NCBI RefSeq assembly: GCF_023228785.1
Contig: NZ_JALOAN010000010.1
Span: forward strand, 7,561-71,560
Origin: Sulfurimonas sp.
GTDB lineage: Bacteria > Campylobacterota > Campylobacteria > Campylobacterales > Sulfurimonadaceae
Direction: 5' to 3'
Length of the DNA: 64,000 nucleotides
The position numbers were made by a program, and so were the translations under genes. Positions 16,765 to 25,233 of this stretch are shown piece after piece (the stretch's first letter is position 1; the number at the start of each line of letters is the position of its first letter). A model generated the notes under the pieces. The model did not search any database. It worked only from the letters and a program-made list of their open reading frames with translations, and was not told the origin of the DNA.

Positions 16765-17949
16765 TTATACTTCCATCTCTTTTATTTGCCAAGGAAGACC
16801 TTGAGTATTCATCTCATCCATAAACGGATCTGGGTCAAGTTGCTCTAGGTTAAAAACACCCTCCCCGCTCCACTTTCCTTGTAGCATTAGTTTCGCACCT
16901 ATCATCGCTGGAACTCCAGTTGAGTAAGAAACACCTTGAGAGTTTGTCTCTGCAAAACACTCTTCATGATCTTTTACTTGGTAGATGTAGATCTTTCTTT
17001 TCTTGCCATCTTTTATGCCCTCTACTAAAACACCGATATTTGTCTTGCCAGTTGTTCTAGGACCAAGTGAAGCTGGATCTGGAAGAAGTGTCTTTAAAAA
17101 CTCCATAGGAACTATCTTCATCCCCTTATGTTCTACCTCTTTAATACCAAGCATTCCTACATTTTCCAAGCACTTCATATGCGTGAGGTAACTCTGTCCA
17201 AAAGTCATAAAAAATCTTATGCGTTTTAAACCTTTTATGTTTTTAACAAGTGACTCTAACTCTTCATGGTAGAGCAAGTAAGAGTCTTTTGAACCAACCT
17301 CAGGATAGTCCCAAACCTGCATAATCTCCATAGGCTCAGTCTCGATCCACTCTCCATTTTCCCAGTAACGACCTTTTGAACTAACTTCTCTTAGGTTTAT
17401 CTCAGGGTTAAAGTTTGTAGCAAAAGCATAACCGTGATCTCCAGCGTTACAGTCAAGTATGTCTATGGTGTGGATCTCATCAAAGTAGTGTTTCGCAGCA
17501 TAAGCACAAAAAACATTTGTAGCACCTGGATCAAAACCACTCCCTAAAACTCCCATGATCCCAGCTTTTTTAAATGCCACATCTCTCTCCCACTGAAGTT
17601 TATACTCAAACTTAGCCTCATCTGGATGCTCATAGTTTGCAGTATCAAGATACGCTGTCTTTGTAGCAATACACGCATCCATAATGGTTAGATCTTGATA
17701 TGGAAGTGCAACATTTATAACGATGTCCGCATTAACTTCTTTTATGAGCTTTATAAGCTCCTCTGTATTGTCCGCATCTACGCTTTTTGTTACTATATCT
17801 GCATCTGGCAGGTCGCTCTTTATAAGATCGCATCTTGCAATAGTTCTACTTGCTAAGACTATACGACCAAATACATCTGCATTTTGTACACATTTGTGCA
17901 CGACTACACGACTGACTCCGCCAGCACCAATTATCAAAGTTGTTTTCAT
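16765..17949 (-). CDS. Carboxynorspermidine/carboxyspermidine dehydrogenase (LYS1-type)
   Basis: Saccharopine-dehydrogenase-like enzyme that condenses a diamine with aspartate semialdehyde and reduces the imine to carboxy(nor)spermidine. It opens with the Rossmann TLIIGAGGVSRVVVHKC, then the DIVINVALPYQD and GVLGSGFDPGATNVFCAYA motifs characteristic of this family. 394 residues. The ATG has TAGGAG upstream, and a TATAAT on the minus strand about 60 bases further up gives a likely promoter. The next gene, nspC, follows by 4 bases. The family call is firm because of the nspC partner; by itself it could be mistaken for saccharopine dehydrogenase. Confidence 0.92.
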   Translation of the reverse strand: MKTTLIIGAGGVSRVVVHKCVQNADVFGRIVLASRTIARCDLIKSDLPDADIVTKSVDADNTEELIKLIKEVNADIVINVALPYQDLTIMDACIATKTAYLDTANYEHPDEAKFEYKLQWERDVAFKKAGIMGVLGSGFDPGATNVFCAYAAKHYFDEIHTIDILDCNAGDHGYAFATNFNPEINLREVSSKGRYWENGEWIETEPMEIMQVWDYPEVGSKDSYLLYHEELESLVKNIKGLKRIRFFMTFGQSYLTHMKCLENVGMLGIKEVEHKGMKIVPMEFLKTLLPDPASLGPRTTGKTNIGVLVEGIKDGKKRKIYIYQVKDHEECFAETNSQGVSYSTGVPAMIGAKLMLQGKWSGEGVFNLEQLDPDPFMDEMNTQGLPWQIKEMEV

Positions 17950-18008
17950 TTTTTCTCCTAAATACTATTTTTATAGTGATCTTTTTTTGACTCTATTTTA
18001 CTAGTGTG

Positions 18009-18014
18009 ATTATA
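18009..18014 (-). promoter_or_regulatory. -10 box for the polyamine operon
   Basis: Perfect TATAAT on the minus strand, about 60 bases upstream of the carboxynorspermidine dehydrogenase ATG. It lies between that gene and the end of dgkA. Confidence 0.55.
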
Positions 18015-18039
18015 GCAGTTCTCTAATTTTTTACTAACC

Positions 18040-18417
18040 TTATATCAACTCAAAAGCCACAATAAGAGTAAAGATCCATACAAGTGCTGTAACTATCAGA
18101 CTCATAAGAACTAGCGTAGCTCCAACATCTTTTGCTTGCTTTGCCAAGATGTGGTAGTCACTAGTTACAAGATCTACAACTCTCTCTATGGAACTATTTG
18201 TAATCTCCGCTAAAAGAGGTAGAAAAAGAGAGATAAAGAGGATGCTTGAGAATCCAAAACCAATTGGTAAGATCCACGCTACAAAACCCATCACGCAAAG
18301 AAGTAGAAGCTGCCACTTAAACGATGTCTCATTTTTTGTAATATCTACAAAACCCTCTAAAGCGTAGATGCCATTCTTAAAAAGCGAATGTTTAGGCTTG
18401 TTTAGTTTCATGTTCAT
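18040..18417 (-). CDS. dgkA: Diacylglycerol kinase
   Basis: Small three-helix integral membrane kinase that phosphorylates diacylglycerol to phosphatidic acid. The family signature is EITNSSIERVVDL (E. coli: E-x-x-N-T-A-I-E). Hydrophobic segments lie at about residues 33-50, 55-70 and 100-122. 125 residues is typical. It overlaps the 3' end of the upstream acyltransferase fusion gene by 26 bases, so both are in one unit concerned with recycling lysophospholipid and diacylglycerol. A second ATG two codons downstream is an alternative start. Confidence 0.92.
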   Translation of the reverse strand: MNMKLNKPKHSLFKNGIYALEGFVDITKNETSFKWQLLLLCVMGFVAWILPIGFGFSSILFISLFLPLLAEITNSSIERVVDLVTSDYHILAKQAKDVGATLVLMSLIVTALVWIFTLIVAFELI

Positions 18418-20212
18418 CCTTTAAATTCTTAATGATATCTTTTACTTCTTGGACTTTTGTATCTCTAGATATTGGCTTTGAGAAGTAAACTACTACATCT
18501 CTTTTTGTAGAAAATTTAAACTCTTTTTTTTTAGAAAATATACTGCCTTGCATACCATCTATAAAAAAGGTACAAATAGATCCATCATAATCACTAGAGA
18601 TAAATTCATAGCCCTTGTAAAACTCTCCAAGCTCTCCATCAGGACTTATTTTACCCTCTGGAAACAGAGCCACAATTTTACCATTTTTCAGTCTCATGGA
18701 TGCCTCTTTAAACGAGCCATTTGAAGCTTTTTTTGAGATAGGAATAAGCTCACCTTTTTTTAGTATAGTGTTAAAAAGTCTATTATTGTAGATCTCTTTA
18801 TCTATCATAAAGTTGATGCGTTTTTTTATAGGGATCTGTATAATCGCCCAATCAATCCAGCTAACATGATTACCTAAAAGTAAAACGCCACCTTTTTCTG
18901 GAATATTTTCAAGTCCTTCGTAACGAAACCTATATCTTATCTTTAGAAGCATCTCTACTAGTGCCCAAAAAGAGATAACAAAATATCTCTTTAAAAGAAT
19001 AAAAGAGAGATAAACGCCAACTAACCCCATAAGATAAAAGAGTGCAACAGCGCTTGTTCCAAAGAATGCAAAGAGAGTGGTTAGAAGTAAAAAAGAGACC
19101 ATAAAGATGTTTTGTACAAAGTTGTTTCCAGCTAGTATGATACCAAGATGAACTCTAGGGGCTTTTAGCTGTATAAGAGAGTTTAGTGGCACCATAATAA
19201 AGCCTGAAAAGATTCCAAAAAGAGCAAATAGCAAGACTAGAGTTAGCATTGATTCACAAGATGGAATAATCAAAACTACAATAGTTATCCCAATAGCTCC
19301 AATAGTCGCAATTCCACTATTTACATAGTATTTTGAAAGAGATGCTGCAAGAAATGAGCCTGCAATAATGCCAAAACCAGCCATTGCCATAGCTCCTTGA
19401 ACATATATAGCATTAGTGATGCCTAGTTCTCCCTTTGCAAATTCTCCAAATATAGCAAGCACAACTTGAGAGATAGACCAAAAAAGACTAAGAGCCAAAA
19501 TGGCATCAAATATCTCTCTATTTCTCTTAAGAGTTTTTATATTTTTCTGAAGATACTCTGCTCTTAAATATCTCTTAAAACTAAATCTTTTTTCGCTGAT
19601 CCCTACCATCATATTTGGAAGATTTGATGCTAAAAACCACTCAATAACTGAACCTAAAACTAAAAGCCAACCAAGAGGAGCTATAGCCTTTAAAACATCC
19701 TCTTTAGTCTCAAAATTATCCGCTAAAGAGATCTCAAACAACACTGTATAAAAAATTATTCCACTTAGTATCGCTACAGTTGTAACTGCTTGAACTGCAC
19801 CATTTCCAAGGCTTATAAACTTTAGTCCTACTAACTCTTTTATATATCCATACTTTGCAGGACTATAGATAGCACTTTGAAGAGCAAGCATAAAAGTCAT
19901 AAAAAATGCAGTATAAAACCAACCCTCATAGTAAGAGTAAGTAATGAGAAGTGTAATAACAACCGCTAAGGCTGAGGAGTGTTTCATGATGGTACTCTTA
20001 GCAAATCTATCAGCTAAAAATCCAGAAGGCGAAAAGAGCAGTATAAAAGGTAGAAGTATCAAAGCGTTTACGATGGCAGTTAAGACAATCTGCATCTCAC
20101 CATCATAAACTTTAAAAATAGTGTTTTGTATAATGATCTTATGTCCTAAGTCTGTAAAAGCGTTTAAAAATACCACTATAAGGTAGTTTATAACTCCTAC
20201 AATCTTAAACAT
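18392..20212 (-). CDS. MFS lysophospholipid transporter fused to PlsC acyltransferase (LplT-PlsC)
   Basis: Two-domain membrane protein. The first ~400 residues are a 12-helix MFS carrier resembling LplT (SGFLADRFAKS between helices 2 and 3). The last ~200 are a PlsC-type 1-acyl-glycerophosphate acyltransferase with the H-X4-D motif in GNHVSWIDWAII and the FPEGKIS motif. Together they could flip lysophospholipids inward and reacylate them. Unlike E. coli Aas/LplT, no AMP-binding acyl-ACP synthetase domain is fused, so acyl-ACP or acyl-CoA must come from elsewhere. The ATG at 20212 is preferred over an in-frame TTG three codons upstream. It follows the DUF695 gene closely and overlaps dgkA. Confidence 0.88.
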   Translation of the reverse strand: MFKIVGVINYLIVVFLNAFTDLGHKIIIQNTIFKVYDGEMQIVLTAIVNALILLPFILLFSPSGFLADRFAKSTIMKHSSALAVVITLLITYSYYEGWFYTAFFMTFMLALQSAIYSPAKYGYIKELVGLKFISLGNGAVQAVTTVAILSGIIFYTVLFEISLADNFETKEDVLKAIAPLGWLLVLGSVIEWFLASNLPNMMVGISEKRFSFKRYLRAEYLQKNIKTLKRNREIFDAILALSLFWSISQVVLAIFGEFAKGELGITNAIYVQGAMAMAGFGIIAGSFLAASLSKYYVNSGIATIGAIGITIVVLIIPSCESMLTLVLLFALFGIFSGFIMVPLNSLIQLKAPRVHLGIILAGNNFVQNIFMVSFLLLTTLFAFFGTSAVALFYLMGLVGVYLSFILLKRYFVISFWALVEMLLKIRYRFRYEGLENIPEKGGVLLLGNHVSWIDWAIIQIPIKKRINFMIDKEIYNNRLFNTILKKGELIPISKKASNGSFKEASMRLKNGKIVALFPEGKISPDGELGEFYKGYEFISSDYDGSICTFFIDGMQGSIFSKKKEFKFSTKRDVVVYFSKPISRDTKVQEVKDIIKNLKDEHETKQA

Positions 20213-20224
20213 ATCTCTCAAGGG

Positions 20225-20935
20225 CTACTCTTTTCCTGCTAGAGTCGTACTCCAACCCTCATAATATCCGCCAAATTCTTTTACTTTTTCGTAGAGTTCA
20301 TTTACAACTTCGCTAACTTCTTCTTGAGTGGGCGCGTGAACTTTAACAAGTGCGATGCCATTATCAAACTCATCACTACTTATCTCATCTTTAAATCTCA
20401 CACCCTCAAGATCTAGATTTTCTAAAAATCTATCTTTTTGTGATGGAGTCTCAAACGAGAGATAGTGTTCAACATCTCTTTTGATACTTAGATCATCTTC
20501 CTCTTCTTCGAGCATAAAGATGATTTTATCACTCTCTATGTGGCAAAATTCTAACTCACTAGGATAGAGTTCTTTTTCATAAAAATTCCACTTTGTATCT
20601 CTTACAACATTACTTTCATAAACATATGAAGATGGAGTGAGTATCTTTGAAGTGATGGCATCTAGTTGTTTTGAATCCATAGCATAAAAGTAAAATTCAG
20701 CCCAACCTTCATAGAGTCTACTTCCTACAAAAACTGCTCTATCATAATGTTCTAGTGCAATTATTAGTGACTCTTTTGTCTCTAAAAACTCTTCATATTT
20801 CTCATCTGTAGTAGCATCTTGCTTTAAAAATACACTAAATAACCAAGGGTTCATATCTTTTGCATCAGACGCTTCAATATTTGTCTCTATAACCATCTCA
20901 CAAGAGTCTTGGACTCTTTTAAATATCTCTCTCAT
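20225..20935 (-). CDS. DUF695/RraB-like protein
   Basis: A 236-residue acidic soluble protein with two small alpha/beta ferredoxin-like halves. The first (to about residue 120, with PWLFSVFLKQD and RLYEGWAEFYFYA) resembles DUF695. The second (from about 145, with SIKRDVEHYLSF and FGGYYEGWSTT) resembles RraB, the regulator of RNase E. Campylobacterota use RNase J/Y rather than RNase E, so an RraB-like role is not implied. The ATG has a nearby -10 box and a short leader. It is the first gene of the run to dgkA. Confidence 0.65.
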   Translation of the reverse strand: MREIFKRVQDSCEMVIETNIEASDAKDMNPWLFSVFLKQDATTDEKYEEFLETKESLIIALEHYDRAVFVGSRLYEGWAEFYFYAMDSKQLDAITSKILTPSSYVYESNVVRDTKWNFYEKELYPSELEFCHIESDKIIFMLEEEEDDLSIKRDVEHYLSFETPSQKDRFLENLDLEGVRFKDEISSDEFDNGIALVKVHAPTQEEVSEVVNELYEKVKEFGGYYEGWSTTLAGKE

Positions 20936-20959
20936 TTGACTCTTTTATATTTTTACCAA

Positions 20960-20965
20960 ATTATA
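20960..20965 (-). promoter_or_regulatory. -10 box for the DUF695 / LplT-PlsC / dgkA unit
   Basis: Perfect TATAAT on the minus strand about 25 bases upstream of the DUF695 gene ATG, giving a leader of roughly 15-20 bases. Confidence 0.5.
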
Positions 20966-20991
20966 TCTCATTAATAATAAAAGATATGAAA

Positions 20992-22662
20992 TCAGTCGTA
21001 TATCAAAACCTCAAAAACATCTTTAAAGGCAATCGGATAAGCTATATTTGCAAACTTTAGTTCATCTCTATACTCTTTAATCTCTTCTTGTCTTTGCTCT
21101 TTTGTTATAAAGTAAATTCCATTTACAACAGCTTCATTTTTTAACTCAGGATACTTTTTATATAAAAGATTTAAAAACTCAACTCCATTTTTAAAGCCTG
21201 ATCCCATATAGTCATAATCTATGACTATTTTATTTGGCTTATTACTGCCCAACCACGCTTCTAAAATCGTACTTTTTGCGAAACAAAAAACACCCCAATT
21301 TTTAAAAGTATCACCCATAGTTATTTTAAAAAACTCAAGTGTTTTTAACTCTGCTGATATTACTACGAGCTTTTGCATCTCATATGGCGCATAATCTCTT
21401 AACTCTTTAGTGGTTATCTTACCCTTAAAATGCAAAAACGTAGAGCTACAAGGTATTGCTTTTGGCATATTTTTCTTAAAAAATCTATGTATTTCGCTTG
21501 AACTCTTAACTCTTTTAAATATATAAAACTCAAGGCTTGAACAGTAGTGTTTGTTTAGAGCATAAGTTATCTTTAGTATTTTACTCAAACGATTTTTTAT
21601 CTCAATCCCCAAAGCTCTTGAGAGGCTTGCTGCTTTTATACTTTTAAAAACTTCTTTGTTTTTTAAAAAATCATATAAAAACTCTGAAAATTCAGATATT
21701 TCTTTAAATTCAGACATAAGTTTTAAAAGTTTTTCATCTTCAAACTCACAATCTATCTTGGTAAGTTCTTTTATTGTGTACTCAAAATGTGGTGCGAAAA
21801 GTTTATTATCTACTCGTGGAAACTTTTTTACATGGCTTGTTGTCATAGATAGTGTGTCAAAAGTATTTGATATGAGTGCAGTTACTATCTCTGTTGGGCG
21901 TAAATTTTTAGAATTTACATAGTCTAACTCTTTTTTAAAATCATCCATAAGCCCTATATGGTACTTTTTTACATTTGGGGCATTTTCTTTTCGCTTTAGT
22001 ATGCACTTGATTCTTTTATGACTTACAATATGATCAACTTGTGTCTCAAAAAGGTAGATGCTAAGTATGGAGTAAAGAAGTTCAGGATACTCTTCTTTTG
22101 TAATTTGTGCGTTGGAAAATGATTCATCTATGATTAGATCTAGACTATCTGTAACAGAGTCTATACCTATATCTACAAGATACAAGAAACACATCTTTTC
22201 TATAAACTCTTTTTTTTCTACCTGCTCTATTTTTATATTTTGAAGTTCTATGTTTTGCAGTAATTTTCGCTTTTGTAGAGATTTAAACTCTTCTGCAAAA
22301 CTCTCATATCTAAACGGTTTGTAGATAATACCTAAGATGCTATCTTCTATCTCGCTCTTTAGGATCAGATGCGTACTTGAGGATGTTACAAAAACAACTT
22401 CAAGATTGGATAGTTTGCCCGTATCTTTTAATATCTCTATAAACTCATCACCATTTAAATATGGCATATTTATATCAGTTACAATAAGCTTTATATCATA
22501 AGCCCTACCCATAACTTCGAAAGCTTCCATACCATCAGATGCACTATAGATAGAGTCGTCTGCAAAATGATATCCATCTATAGTGTTTGTTAGTAGTGAT
22601 CTTTTTATAATCTTGACAATCATGGGACTATCATCAACTATAAGTGCTGGAGTAACTCTCAT
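20992..22662 (-). CDS. Response regulator with N-terminal receiver and degenerate C-terminal receiver
   Basis: The first ~135 residues are a standard receiver domain: LIVDDSP (acidic pocket), LIVTDINMPYLNG (phosphoacceptor Asp), VTSSS and the YKPF Lys. A ~300-residue helical region with no motif I recognise follows. The last ~130 residues again look like a receiver fold (LVVISAELKTLEFF, KIVIDYDYMGSGFKNGVEFL, YFITKEQ, YPIAF), but the acidic pocket and catalytic Lys are lost, so it is probably a pseudoreceiver. No DNA-binding or enzymatic output domain is visible. 556 residues is unusually long for such a layout. It stands alone between ribB and the DUF695 gene, with no adjacent kinase. Confidence 0.8.
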   Translation of the reverse strand: MRVTPALIVDDSPMIVKIIKRSLLTNTIDGYHFADDSIYSASDGMEAFEVMGRAYDIKLIVTDINMPYLNGDEFIEILKDTGKLSNLEVVFVTSSSTHLILKSEIEDSILGIIYKPFRYESFAEEFKSLQKRKLLQNIELQNIKIEQVEKKEFIEKMCFLYLVDIGIDSVTDSLDLIIDESFSNAQITKEEYPELLYSILSIYLFETQVDHIVSHKRIKCILKRKENAPNVKKYHIGLMDDFKKELDYVNSKNLRPTEIVTALISNTFDTLSMTTSHVKKFPRVDNKLFAPHFEYTIKELTKIDCEFEDEKLLKLMSEFKEISEFSEFLYDFLKNKEVFKSIKAASLSRALGIEIKNRLSKILKITYALNKHYCSSLEFYIFKRVKSSSEIHRFFKKNMPKAIPCSSTFLHFKGKITTKELRDYAPYEMQKLVVISAELKTLEFFKITMGDTFKNWGVFCFAKSTILEAWLGSNKPNKIVIDYDYMGSGFKNGVEFLNLLYKKYPELKNEAVVNGIYFITKEQRQEEIKEYRDELKFANIAYPIAFKDVFEVLIYD

Positions 22663-22685
22663 GGTTTATATTGCATTTAAATTTC

Positions 22686-23714
22686 TTAGATGCTTATAGT
22701 TTCATTTACTTCAAGTCCAAAACCGCCAAGTCCTACAAACTCAGCTTGTTTTAGCGAAGTTAAAAGGTTCATTTTTGAGACTCCTAGAGATTTGAGTATC
22801 TGTGCACCGGTTCCTATCTCTTTCATAGCAGCATTATCTTGATGGTTAGTTTTATTTATAAAAACTAAGACACCGCTATTTTTTTTAAGATATTCTATGG
22901 AGTTTATAAGGTTGTTGTATTTTTTTTGATTTAGTAGAAGTTCTATATCAGGGATAACATTGTGAACTCTTACATTTGAGATCTCTGATGCAGAGTAAAA
23001 GACTATAGCAGTATGTTCTATTTTGTCATGATCTTCAAACTTATGTTGCTTTACTTTTACACCAAAAAACTCGATCTCTTGGACACTCACTTCTTTTACT
23101 AGTCTCTCATTTGCTAAGCGATACTCAACTATATCAGAGATAAAAACTGTCTTTAGATTGTGTGTTTCTCCAAAGATATCTAGATCATCTCGTCTAGCCA
23201 TTGTTCCATCTTCTTTGATAATCTCACAAATAACAGCAGAGTCACTTAGACCTGCTAAACGACATAGATCTACTGAACCCTCTGTATGTCCAGTTCTAAC
23301 AAGAGTTCCACCATCTTTAGCAATAAGTGGAAAAATATGCCCCGGTTTTACCAACTCATCTGCTCTTGAGATTGGATTTGCAAGGATCTTGATAGTATCA
23401 TCTCTCTCACCCGCTGAAATACCAGTTAGTGCATCTCTTGCATCTACAGAAACAGTAAATGCCGTCTCATATGATGATGTGTTTGAACTTACCATTGGGT
23501 TAAGTTCTAGTCTTGATGCTATAGGCTTGCTAATAGCAACACAAATGAGTCCTCTTGCGTGTGTAGCCATGAAATTTACATGCTTAGGTGTAGAAAAAGC
23601 TGATGCATAAACTAAATCGCCCTCATTTTCTCTATCTTCATCATCCACCATGATGACCATATTTCCCTTTTTTATCTCGTCTATCGCTTGAAGTACTCTT
23701 TGTGTAGGTGTCAT
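22686..23714 (-). CDS. ribB: 3,4-dihydroxy-2-butanone 4-phosphate synthase with degenerate GTP cyclohydrolase II half
   Basis: The N-terminal ~200 residues are a complete RibB domain, making the four-carbon riboflavin precursor from ribulose 5-phosphate: the acidic metal loop DDEDRENEGDL, THARGLICVAI and RTGHTEGSVDL are intact. The C-terminal ~140 residues align in position with RibA, but the zinc-binding region normally containing three Cys is reduced to NVRVHNVIPDIELLLNQ with no Cys, so GTP cyclohydrolase II activity is not expected. Such a dead RibA half is known in Helicobacter and relatives. An upstream ATG at 23774 lies before the -10 box, so I use the ATG at 23714. Confidence 0.92.
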   Translation of the reverse strand: MTPTQRVLQAIDEIKKGNMVIMVDDEDRENEGDLVYASAFSTPKHVNFMATHARGLICVAISKPIASRLELNPMVSSNTSSYETAFTVSVDARDALTGISAGERDDTIKILANPISRADELVKPGHIFPLIAKDGGTLVRTGHTEGSVDLCRLAGLSDSAVICEIIKEDGTMARRDDLDIFGETHNLKTVFISDIVEYRLANERLVKEVSVQEIEFFGVKVKQHKFEDHDKIEHTAIVFYSASEISNVRVHNVIPDIELLLNQKKYNNLINSIEYLKKNSGVLVFINKTNHQDNAAMKEIGTGAQILKSLGVSKMNLLTSLKQAEFVGLGGFGLEVNETISI

Positions 23715-23747
23715 TAACTCTTCTTTTTTATGGTATATTTTATAAGA

Positions 23748-23753
23748 ATTATA
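23748..23753 (-). promoter_or_regulatory. -10 box for ribB
   Basis: Perfect TATAAT on the minus strand, 34 bases upstream of the ribB ATG. Its position rules out the longer ORF start at 23774. No FMN riboswitch-like structure is seen in the leader. Confidence 0.6.
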
Positions 23754-23857
23754 CACAAGATAGTTTAATCTCAACTATCATCAGAGATTTAAGTTTTGTA
23801 TAAAAAAGACTATTTATTCACAAAAAGTTATGTTTTACATATTTTTCTTAAAATCAC

Positions 23858-23886
23858 TTGACAAAGCCAACTCTTTTGCCTATAAT
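23858..23886 (+). promoter_or_regulatory. Consensus sigma-70 promoter of the tRNA-fMet/tRNA-Gln operon
   Basis: TTGACA (23858-23863) and TATAAT (23881-23886) are separated by exactly 17 bases, a perfect housekeeping promoter, ending 38 bases before the first tRNA. This is the strongest promoter in the window and suits a stable-RNA operon. Confidence 0.85.
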
Positions 23887-23924
23887 TTCGCTCCAACAAA
23901 CATATTAGACTTGTTTGTTAACAC

Positions 23925-24001
<77 letters not shown>

Positions 24002-24019
24002 ATTTCTACATTTAAATGA

Positions 24020-24094
24020 TGGGGTATCGCCAAGCGGTAAGGCATCAGCTTTTGGTGCTGACATTCGGGGGTTCGAATCCCTCTACCCCATCCA
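24020..24094 (+). tRNA. tRNA-Gln (TTG), copy 1
   Basis: 75 nucleotides with encoded CCA. U1-A72 at the acceptor end is typical of tRNA-Gln. The anticodon loop TTTTGGT gives anticodon TTG, and the anticodon stem is TCAGC/GCTGA. It sits between two identical initiator tRNAs. Confidence 0.95.
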
Positions 24095-24117
24095 CAAACT
24101 CCTATTTATAGGCATAT

Positions 24118-24194
<77 letters not shown>

Positions 24195-24433
24195 ATACAT
24201 ACTTCAACCAAAATCATCTTTTTTTACTAAAATAAACAAAAGTTTAAATATATACAATATTTCAAAGTATTTAAATTGTCAACTAAATATTAATTTTTTT
24301 AATATATTAACTGTTTTTATGTTAGTGTGACTATTTAGAATTTACATGATTGGATAACAATAAATAGTTGCTGTTTGCATTATCAATCTGCATAAACAGC
24401 TTGAAATTACTATAAAAGAGAAAGAGGGAAAAA
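24195..24433. other. Gene-free stretch before proB
   Basis: About 240 AT-rich bases. I see no tRNA, no small ORF with a ribosome site and no convincing terminator. The proB ribosome site (AGAGGG) and a possible TATAAA near 24410 are the only signals. A minus-strand ORF here runs into proB and looks spurious. Confidence 0.5.
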
Positions 24434-25216
24434 ATGAAAAGAATAGTTATTAAAGTTGGAAGCAGTGTTTTAACAGAGACCACAAATATAGCAGAAGAGA
24501 GGATGTTACGTCTTGTCTCTTTAATTACTGAAGCTAGAAAAAAATATGAAGTCATCTTAGTCTCATCTGGCGCTGTTTCGGCTGGATATACGGCAGTTAA
24601 GTTAAATAGAACTATACCTACAAGTAAAAAAGTTTTAGCTTCTGTTGGGCAGTCTATTTTGATGAGTTCTTACAAAAATATGTTTGATATTTATGATGTA
24701 ACTATTTCTCAAATACTCTTAACAGAGGAAGATTTTGACTCAAAAGTACATACTAGAATTTTTCAAGATATTATAGACAGAACATTAAAGCATGATATCT
24801 TGCCTATTGTAAACGAAAATGACATCTCAACAACTCCAGATCAGCTATTTGGAGACAACGACCAGCTATCCGCGCATGTTGCTTACTATACAGGAGCTGA
24901 TATTCTTGTCATATTAAGCGATATTGACGGTTATTACGACTCTAACCCCAAAGATAATCCTAAAGCGCAAATAAGAAAATTTGTAACCCAATTAAACGAA
25001 AGTGAGTTAAATCAGGAGCACACACCAAATTCTCAATTTGCAACAGGTGGAATTGTCACAAAATTAAAAGCGGCCGAGTATCTTATGAATAAGGATAGAA
25101 AGATGTTTTTATGTAATGGCTATGATTTAACATCTGCTAGAGAGTTTTTGATAGAAGGCATTCATAACAAAGGTACTCTCTTTAGTAAGAAAAAAGAAGA
25201 AAAAAAAGATAAATAA
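24434..25216 (+). CDS. proB: Glutamate 5-kinase
   Basis: First step of proline synthesis: ATP plus glutamate to glutamyl 5-phosphate. The amino acid kinase fold is clear: RIVIKVGSSVLTE at the start, VSSGAVSAGY, NENDISTTPDQLFGDNDQLS (glutamate and metal site) and FATGGIVTKLKAAE. At 260 residues it lacks the C-terminal PUA domain of E. coli ProB, as in several other bacterial lineages. Transcribed rightward after the tRNA operon and converges on the next gene. proA is not in the window. Confidence 0.94.
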   Translation: MKRIVIKVGSSVLTETTNIAEERMLRLVSLITEARKKYEVILVSSGAVSAGYTAVKLNRTIPTSKKVLASVGQSILMSSYKNMFDIYDVTISQILLTEEDFDSKVHTRIFQDIIDRTLKHDILPIVNENDISTTPDQLFGDNDQLSAHVAYYTGADILVILSDIDGYYDSNPKDNPKAQIRKFVTQLNESELNQEHTPNSQFATGGIVTKLKAAEYLMNKDRKMFLCNGYDLTSAREFLIEGIHNKGTLFSKKKEEKKDK

Positions 25217-25233
25217 GAGCACCTTTAAAAGGT

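Noticed and set aside
22686..23100. Active GTP cyclohydrolase II domain
   Set aside because: The zinc-binding Cys residues and catalytic motif are missing.
23158..23610. 150-residue ORF on the plus strand
   Set aside because: It lies entirely antisense to ribB, has no ribosome site and mirrors ribB codon structure.
23715..23857. FMN riboswitch in the ribB leader
   Set aside because: The leader after the -10 box is only about 25-30 bases, and none of the conserved aptamer segments are present.
24350..24365. lac-operator-like TTGGATAACAAT upstream of proB
   Set aside because: Short chance match to one half of an operator; no palindromic partner and no LacI-family gene nearby.
24331..24555. 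74-residue ORF on the minus strand ahead of proB
   Set aside because: Half of it is antisense to proB and no ribosome site is seen.
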